Positions 57,190-64,000 of a stretch of DNA of 64,000 nt are shown here, piece after piece. This DNA is from Silene conica. Lineage: Eukaryota; Streptophyta; Magnoliopsida; Caryophyllales; Caryophyllaceae. Within the stretch, counting starts at the first letter, position 1. Every line of letters begins with the position of its first letter. The stretch spans positions 16,390,952-16,454,951 of the forward strand of contig CM055311.2 of the NCBI GenBank assembly GCA_029255685.2, in the 5' to 3' direction. The position numbers and the translations under genes were made by a program. The notes under the pieces were generated by a model that was not told the origin of the DNA, ran no database searches, and saw only the letters and a list, made by a program, of their open reading frames with translations.

Positions 57190-57597
57190 GGTGGAAGAAG
57201 GAGAGTTGGACGGTGGAGGAGAAGTGAAAGGGGTTTAAATTTTGAATTAAGGTTGTGAGTAGGGATTTGGTAAAAAGGGTGGGTTTGACTGGTTGGGAGG
57301 GTAGAAAAAGAGGATTGAGGTAATTTAGGTGGGTAGGTGAAAAAGTAGCGAGAGGTTAAAGGGTTGTGGGCTTAGTGGGTTGGGCATTTATGTGGGTTAG
57401 GTAGAGTACTTGTCAACCAAACATAAACACATATCATCAATGTCCGTCTGATACTAGTCTATGAACGAACAGAAAAACGACTAGAATAAGCAACATACGA
57501 CTCCGAAGACAGACGTGAGAACAAACTTAAACTTTTTATAGCAGACCGTCTCCAAATTAATCAATCATTGGGAGATTACAAGACGAAAAGACACGAC
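57190..57597 (-). other. spacer between pol and extra ORF of D
   Basis: About 400 bp without ORF. Its minus strand is A/C-rich just before the ATG of the extra ORF. An internal promoter or splice acceptor is possible but not recognisable. Confidence 0.4.
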
Positions 57598-59277
57598 TTA
57601 TGAGCTACTATTCAAAAGACCGAGTTCTAAACGAATTTTCTCAAATTGTTCACTAGCAAGTGGTTTAGTGAAAATATTGGACAACTGATCTTCGGTTTTA
57701 CAAAATTTTAGGCAAATATTTCCTTTTTCCACATGGTCACGTAGAAAATGATGACGAATGTCAATGTGCTTTGTTCTTGAATGTTGAACAGGATTTTTGG
57801 AGATATTTATGGCACTAGTGTTGTCACAAAGAATAGGCATACAGTTGATTGACATACCGTAATCCAGAAGTTGTTGTCTTACCCATAGAATCTGAGAACA
57901 GCATTGAGCGGCCGCAACATACTCACTTTCTGCAGTCGATAGTGCAACTGTATTTTGTTTCTTCGAGGCCCACGAGATGAGACAGGGCCCAACAAAAGTT
58001 GCTACACCAGAAGTACTTTTCCGTTCGACCGAGCAACCTGCATAGTCTGCATCTGAATACCCTGTGAGATTGAAATTACAGTCCATGGGGTACCAAAGAT
58101 ATAAATCTTGTGTCCCAATCAAGTATCTTAGAATACGTTTGACTGCAGTGAGATGAGATTCTTTTGGGTTGGATTGAAATCTTGCACATAAACATACACT
58201 GTAAAGGATATCGGGACGACTAGCAGTGAGATATAAGAGGGAACCGATCATACCGCGATAGACTTTTTCATCGACACTTTTACCTTTCTCATCCTTATCA
58301 AGTTTTAGGGTAGCACACATGGGTGTATAGTATGGATGCGATGAGGCTAATCCGAACTTCTTGAGCATTTCCTTGATGTATTTCTTTTGATGAATCATAA
58401 TACCTTGTGAAGTTTGCTTGATCTGAAGACCTAAAAAGAACCCGAGTTCACCCATCATACTCATTTCGAACTCTGACTGCATAAGGTTGGAAAAGTAAGT
58501 GCACAGAAGTTCGTTAGTGGCACCAAAGATGATATCGTCGACATAAATTTGTACAACTAATAAGTCCTCTTTCACCGGTTTTAGAAACAGAGTTTTGTCA
58601 ACAGAGCCTCTTTGAAATCCATTTTCGAGAAGGAACTTTGATAGTCTATCATACCAAGACCTAGGGGCTTGTTTAAGACCATAAAGTGCCTTATCTAATT
58701 TAAAAACATGATTGGGAAAACTATTGTTTAGAAAACCGGGAGGTTGCTCAACATACACTTCCTCTTGCAAATAGCCGTTAAGAAACGCGGTCTTAACGTC
58801 CATTTGAAAGAGCTTGATGCCCATGTGGGCTGCAAAGGCAATTAGGAGACGAATAGCTTCAAGTCTGGCTACGGGGGCAAATGTCTCATCAAAGTCTATG
58901 CCTTCTTGCTGATTGTAGCCTTGAACTACAAGCCGAGCCTTATTTCTTACAATCACACCTGCATCATCCAGCTTGTTCCGAAATACCCACTTTGTTCCTA
59001 TGACAGACCGATCCTTTGGTCTCTGTACTAAATGCCACACCTTGCTTCTTTCAAATTGGTTGAGTTCTTCCTGCATAGCGAGCAACCAGTCAGGATCAGT
59101 CAAAGCAATTTTGATGTTAGATGGTTCAATTTCAGACAAAAAGGAGTAATGAGCACAGAAATTATGCAAAGAAGATCTAGTTTTGACTCCCTCATGAATA
59201 TTTGTCAGTATGTTGTCCATTGGATGGGAACTTTGATGTTTCCATCTACGAGGAATGAAGATCTCTGAGTCTGTCAT
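57598..59277 (-). pseudogene. pol: SIRE D pol: reverse transcriptase and RNase H
   Basis: 559 open codons. RT begins at about residue 60 ([15 protein letters not shown]), with [14 protein letters not shown] at 157-170, [15 protein letters not shown] around 199-212 and YVDDIIFG from 245. RNase H has [32 protein letters not shown] and CDNTSAI. The C-terminus is complete. The upstream junction to integrase needs a frame change near 59275, so this catalytic half is intact but disconnected. Confidence 0.92.
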
Positions 59278-60898
59278 GGTTTGGACAGAGCTGGGATCTG
59301 TCTGGTTTTCCTCTCTCTGATTGACTTCTGGACTTCGGAAGAGTTGATCTGTATCTGTATTAGACAGTTCTCCAGAATGTGGAATTTCTGCCGATTGTTG
59401 AGATTTCTCTGTTCTGGACAGATCGTGTTGCTCTGTAAAATTCCCCCTGAGTTCTGTACTTCCTCTGCAGTTGTTCCCTGCAATGACGAGGGCTCTTCTT
59501 CTAATTCAGGAGGTTCGTCCCTAACGAAACCAATCTCAAAATCATCATCATCCTGCAAATCAGCATTAAGAACATTAGTTTCATCAAAAATTACATGAAC
59601 ACTTTCTTCAAAGCACATAGTTCTTTTGTTATAGACTTTATATGCTTTGCTTTCTTTAGAGTATCCTATGAAAACAGCTTCATCGCTTCTTGGATCAAAT
59701 TTTCCCAAGTTGTTTTTTCCATTATTGTGGACAAAACATTTTGATCCAAAGCAGGGAAATGTGAAATGTTTGGCTTGCGCCCATATAGAAGCTCATAAGG
59801 TGTTTTCTTATGGATAGATCTAATAGAAACACGGTTACGAATGTAACAAGCTGTGTTCACTGCTTCGGCCCAGAAATTTCGTGGTAAGTCACTGCAAAGC
59901 AACATTGTTTTGGACATCTCTTCTAGTGTTCTATTCATTCTTTCTACAACCCCGTTTTGTTGGGGTGTTCTGGGAGCTGAGAAGTTTTGATCAATTCTAT
60001 TTTCCCTGCAGAAAGACAAAAAGGAGTCATTGTCAAATTCTTTGCCATGATCTGTTCTAATGGAGATTAGCTTATGTCCCAGTTTGTTTTGGAGTCTTTT
60101 TATCAAAACATGAAATTCTTCAAACGCCTCACTTTTAGCATGTAAAAATAAGGTCCAAACAAACCGAGAAAAGTCATCCACTACAACGAACACATAAAGA
60201 CTACCACCACGACTTCTAATTCTCATTGGTCCACATAAATCCATGTGAATGAGCTCTAGAGGTTGTGAAGTACTGACTACTCTTTTTGGCTTAAAAGAAC
60301 TTCGGACTTGTTTGCATCTCGCACAAACATCACAAACTCCTTCAATTTCAAATTTAATTGATGGTAAGCCATCAACAAGATCAAGTTTGTGAAGCTTGTT
60401 GAGAGATGAGAAGCCTACATGTCCAAACCTCTTATGCCACAGAAACGGATCACTTTGAATAACAGATAAGCATTTAAGATTTTTCTTTGAAGTGTTTTGG
60501 AAGTCAGCAACATAGATGTTGTTGACTCTCTTACCTTCGAGCACAATTTCATTAGTGCTTTCCTTGATGATATAACAAGAGTTAGCTCTAAACTCAACTC
60601 TATTTCCTTTGTCACACAGTTGTGAGATACTGATAAGATTGTGTTTCAGACCTTTAACTAGCAGCACGTCATCAATGGAATGTGAAAGAGACTTACCAAT
60701 TTTGCCAATGCCAACTACCTCACCTTTTTGGTTGTCTCCGAATGTCACATTTCCACCGTCATAGGCTGATAATGAGAGGAATTGGTGCTTATTACCTGTC
60801 ATGTGTCTAGAACATCCGCTATCAAGATACCAACGGCTGCCTCCTCTCATATAGCCCTGAAAAGAATGGTTAGTTAGATACTTTAGGAACCCAAACAA
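59274..60898 (-). pseudogene. pol: SIRE D pol: protease end and integrase, frameshifted
   Basis: The first part (60898 down to 59666) starts near the protease (WYLDSGCSRHMTG, DSG at residues 26-28). It has the integrase HHCC zinc region (FLWHKRFGH ... CDVCARC) and catalytic D220, D283 and E319 with D-35-E spacing. After KPNISHFPA the frame shifts near 59745, and the continuation is in another frame (59708-59274: MGKFDPRSDEAVFIGYSKES). A further shift is needed near 59275 to reach RT. Confidence 0.9.
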
Positions 60899-62988
60899 GT
60901 TTGGGTCCCTTCATATGACGAACAGTGTCTAAAATATCTTTTCTAATCCACATTCTTTTGACTACTCTTATGTTTTTGTCCAAGTGTTCAAGACGTTTAG
61001 CGCAAGCATTAAATACGTGTCCTGTTTTTCCACAAAATTTGCAAATAATATATTCAGGTAAACCCACGTACTTATGCTTACGGAAATCTCTATCGCTGGG
61101 AACTGGTTTTTGGACAAAATTTCTGTTTCTCAGTTTTGAGCAGTCTCAGGGTGTGTCCAAACCTACGTACTTATGCTTATGAGTATCTCTGTCGTTGAAA
61201 ATTGGTCTCTTAATGCAGTCTGTATCACTCAGTTTTGAACAGTCTGGAGGAGTGTCTAATTTATGTTCTGGAACAAACACAGTATGATATTGAGTATCAT
61301 TCTGCGTAATGTCAGAACACGAATCATAACCTAGACCTAGTTTCTTTTTGTTGTTAGACTGGTTTACCAAGAAGTTTAGCACTGTATTACTACCTTCCCA
61401 TTTTGCCGCAACATTTCTAGCATTTCCCAAATCTGTTTCTAAGTTCTTTACTCGTTCTAGAAGTTTTTTTGTTTTTGAACAAGAGAGCATCATAATCAAC
61501 ATTTAATCTATCGAACTTAGAACGAGTATCTGAGTATCTAGAAATTCTGGCATCATAAACTTCCTTTTGTTCCTCTAGATCTTTGGTAAGTCTCTGAATT
61601 TCGCTTACGAGATGCTCATTTTTAGACAAAAGCTCAGATTCAACAGTGTGGTTGACTGTTCGTTTCTCAAGACTTCTCAGATTATGTTTTAGATCAATGT
61701 TCTCCTCCGCTATGCTTTCTATTTCAGATTGCATAGCACTTAGACGTTTGTTCAAGTAGTCATAATTATCATCTAACGTCTCATCTAACAGTTTCAGAAG
61801 TTTTTCTTTAGATAAAGACTTTAATTCAGATTTGATACTTAGGAGACTTACTTCATCTTCATCTTCAGAATCACTGTCAGAGGTATCTGAGTGAGCCATG
61901 AGGCATCTTATGATGTTTTCCTTTCCCTTCTTTTTCGAGCTGGGCTTATAGATGGATCTGAGACACATTTTTTCTTCTTTTCCGTCACTAAGGTTTTCAT
62001 CGTCTTCCTCTGAGTCAGACTCACCCCAGACAGCAGCCATCATTGCACGTTTGTACTCCTCCTTGGATCTGTCACGTTTGTCCTTGGATTTTTCTTCTTC
62101 CCACTTAGGACAGTTTCTTATCTGGTGATCACGTTCCCCGCATTTGAAACAGCCCATTCTAGTCAAGGAACGTGATGTAGATGACGAAGGAACAGAGTTC
62201 TTTGGTTTGTAACTATCAAACTTTCCATGATTTTGTTTTCTAATGATTTTGGCAATTCGTTTGGATAATAAAGCTACTTCATCCTCAAGTTCGCTTTCAT
62301 TATCACTTGTTACTGCATTTAAGGCTAGTCCCTTGGCTTTAGGTTTCTCATCGGCATCATTCTCAAGAACTAATTCGTGTGCCATGAGAGAACCCATCAA
62401 AGCTTCATAGGTAAGTTTAGTTAAATCTCTAGCCTCTTCAATAGCAGTAACTTTGGCTTGCCATTTTTTCGTTAAACTTCTCAAAATCTTACGTACAATA
62501 TCCTCAGTATCAAACGTTCTACCAAGGTTGGAAAGTTCATTAGTTATGTTGGAAAACCGAGAAGACATGCTTTTAATGGATTCATCATGTTGCATTTTAA
62601 AAGATTCGTATTATTGCATTAGAATGTCAATACGTTGTTTTTTAACTTGCACAGTTCCTTCATGAGCTAGTTCCAGACTATCCCATATTTGTTTGGCCGT
62701 TTTACATCTTGCAATCCGACTAGTTTCAGAATCTCCGATGCCAGATTGTAAGAGTGAAATGGCTCTAGCATTCTTCTCAGCCTTTTTGTAATCACTTGAT
62801 GTATAGTCCTTTGGTTCTTTTTCACTTTCAACACCATCAGAGTCGGTGGAAGTGATAGAGAGAGGACCATTTTTTATGATTACCCAACATTCGTAGTCCG
62901 TTCCTTGTATGAAATGCATCATACGATTTTTCCACCAGCCATAGTCCGTGCCATCAAAGACAGGACTTTTGACAGATTTGGAATTCAT
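60870..62988 (-). pseudogene. gag: SIRE D gag with two CCHC knuckles, frameshifted
   Basis: Start chosen at ATG 62986-62988 (MNSKSVKSPVFDGTDYGWW), which matches the SIRE gag N-terminus. TAA at 62611-62613 interrupts. Then a long in-phase part with knuckle CFKCGERDHQIRNC and a coiled-coil-rich region. A frameshift lies near 61470-61480 in an A-run, and a stop at 61146. The second knuckle CKFCGKTGHVFNAC is at about 60998-61043. The final in-frame stop is TAA at 60870-60872, so a further frame change is needed to enter the protease. Confidence 0.87.
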
Positions 62989-63061
62989 TGAAAAACAGAA
63001 AAAGGATAAATAAACTCGAAAAGGATCAAACTCTTTGCGGTAAAGCAATCAAGAGCACGAG

Positions 63062-63073
63062 GCTCTGATACCA
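63062..63073 (-). promoter_or_regulatory. primer binding site of SIRE element D
   Basis: Minus-strand TGGTATCAGAGC, 2 nt from the LTR; initiator tRNA-Met type. Confidence 0.92.
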
Positions 63074-63075
63074 AT

Positions 63076-64000
63076 TGTTGAGTTTATCGATCCGGTACTT
63101 AAGAGGGGGAGGGGGTGAATTAAGTACTCCCTTTAAAAAAATAACTTTCACTCTACTAATTTCGTTGACAGCACACAAACGAATTTAAACAGTATTGAAG
63201 ACTGTCCAAAATATTGTAACCTGTGCTGAGTTTGTGAAATTAGTTGCGAGAAGCAAAACGAAAGAAACAACAAAATAAAGAACTGAAATAAAGAAAAGAA
63301 AAGAGACACGCGATTTTTAACGTGGTTCGACCTACTCTCTAAAGGTCTACGTCCACCCCTTTCTCTTATTATTTTTATAACCAAAACCCGATTACAAAAA
63401 CAATCCCCACGATCAACCCGATCGTGCAACTCGAGTACAACCCGTACTCCAAATATTCTTTCTTAACAAATGAATGAGAAAAACATATTACAGTTTTTTA
63501 TGTCTCCTTGAAGTATTCAATTAAAGTAAACACAGGAGAACAAAAAACACCTATGAGTAAGCAGACTGATATAATTTACGAACGATCTTACGAAACACGG
63601 CTTAATCACAGTTTGCAAAATATCTTTAAGAACTTTGGAACATAGCACGATTTTGCAAATTCAATTCTGAAAATACTTGTTTTGAAGATACGCTCTGTCA
63701 AATTTGAAAGATAAGTATTCTCTGCCTTTTTGCTTGGTTACTCTCAACGTAAAACTACTTCCTTATATACTCAATATAAGAAAGTATATTTTGCAACCAA
63801 AAAAATCTTTTATTTTCCAAAAACAACCTTGAGAATAATTAGAGGTTTATTCAAAGACAAATTCTTTAGAAAAGATTTTATACACAAGATAATTTTGTCA
63901 AGAGAATATTCTCAAAAAAAAGGCTCCAAAAATATCTTGATAAAATAAGCCGTACTTTGTTGGATCGAAATGAGAATTATTATAAGTCCATTACCCTTAC
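63076..64000 (-). repeat. 5' LTR of SIRE element D (partial)
   Basis: 925 bp visible, colinear with 54111-55035. TATATAAGG on the minus strand at 63761-63769. About 150 bp of this LTR should lie beyond the window. Confidence 0.92.

Larger units (their letters stand above)
54111..64000 (-). mobile_element. SIRE-type Copia retrotransposon D, 5' LTR running off the window
   Basis: Minus strand. The 5' LTR starts at 63076 on this coordinate scale and continues past 64000. Then primer site 63062-63073, gag, pol, an extra ORF (55594-57189), polypurine tract and 3' LTR 54111-55184. It interrupts H gag; the flank agttg (54106-54110) is the expected TSD half. The LTRs are about 99% identical over the visible 925 bp, yet gag-pol has several frameshifts and stops. 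Confidence 0.92.

Overview
This window is plant nuclear DNA, probably from a eudicot, and consists almost entirely of nested transposable elements. The evidence is tRNA-iMet-type primer sites (TGGTATCAGAG), the Athila-type primer site TGGCGCCGTTGTCGGGG, chromodomain Gypsy pol, several Copia lineages including a SIRE-type element, a Cassandra TRIM with 5S rRNA-like LTRs, a CACTA transposon and a LINE tail. I found no intact host gene. The only host-derived coding sequence I recognise is one B3-domain exon captured inside the CACTA element. I cannot name the species.

Left half (1-31752). The oldest layer is an Athila-like Gypsy element (LTR, primer site and decayed gag at 29867-31752, + strand). 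A Tekay/Del-type chromovirus on the minus strand (Tekay-1, 3904-29866) sits in its LTR. Tekay-1 was then hit three times. Copia element A (5629-14389, + strand, TSD taggg, nearly intact polyprotein) is in its integrase. Non-coding LARD element B (16015-24751, minus strand, TSD ctttg) is in its reverse transcriptase. Copia-like gag-only element F (1-3903, + strand) is in its 3' LTR.

Right half (31753-64000). Copia G (minus strand) lies in the Athila gag. A solo LTR of family A (31860-32855, TSD aaata) sits in the G LTR, and a Cassandra TRIM (34505-35352) sits in the end of G pol. A second Tekay-like element (Tekay-2, 35956-38842) interrupts G RT. A Tat/Ogre-type Gypsy (H, from 38843) interrupts Tekay-2 gag. 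The H gag is in turn split by non-coding Copia-like element E (40288-53535) and by SIRE-type Copia D (54111 to beyond the right edge). E carries a non-autonomous CACTA (45442-49640, TSD gtt) holding a B3 exon, a Gln-rich open segment and a LINE 3' end. The deepest chain is Athila > G > Tekay-2 > H > E > CACTA, with a LINE tail inside the CACTA.

Functional reading. A is the only element close to autonomous: one in-frame TAG interrupts an otherwise open gag-pro-int-RT-RNaseH frame. G, E and F share with A an LTR core of about 110 bp and a 3'-UTR block of about 50 bp, although E and F code for little or nothing. This looks like a set of autonomous elements and parasites sharing cis signals. A separate recurring feature is a GC-rich palindromic double module (GGTCGACC or CCGGC..GCCGG type) found in three otherwise unrelated element families (A leader, B LTR, Athila LTR). 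All boundaries, TSDs and identity estimates were read by eye.
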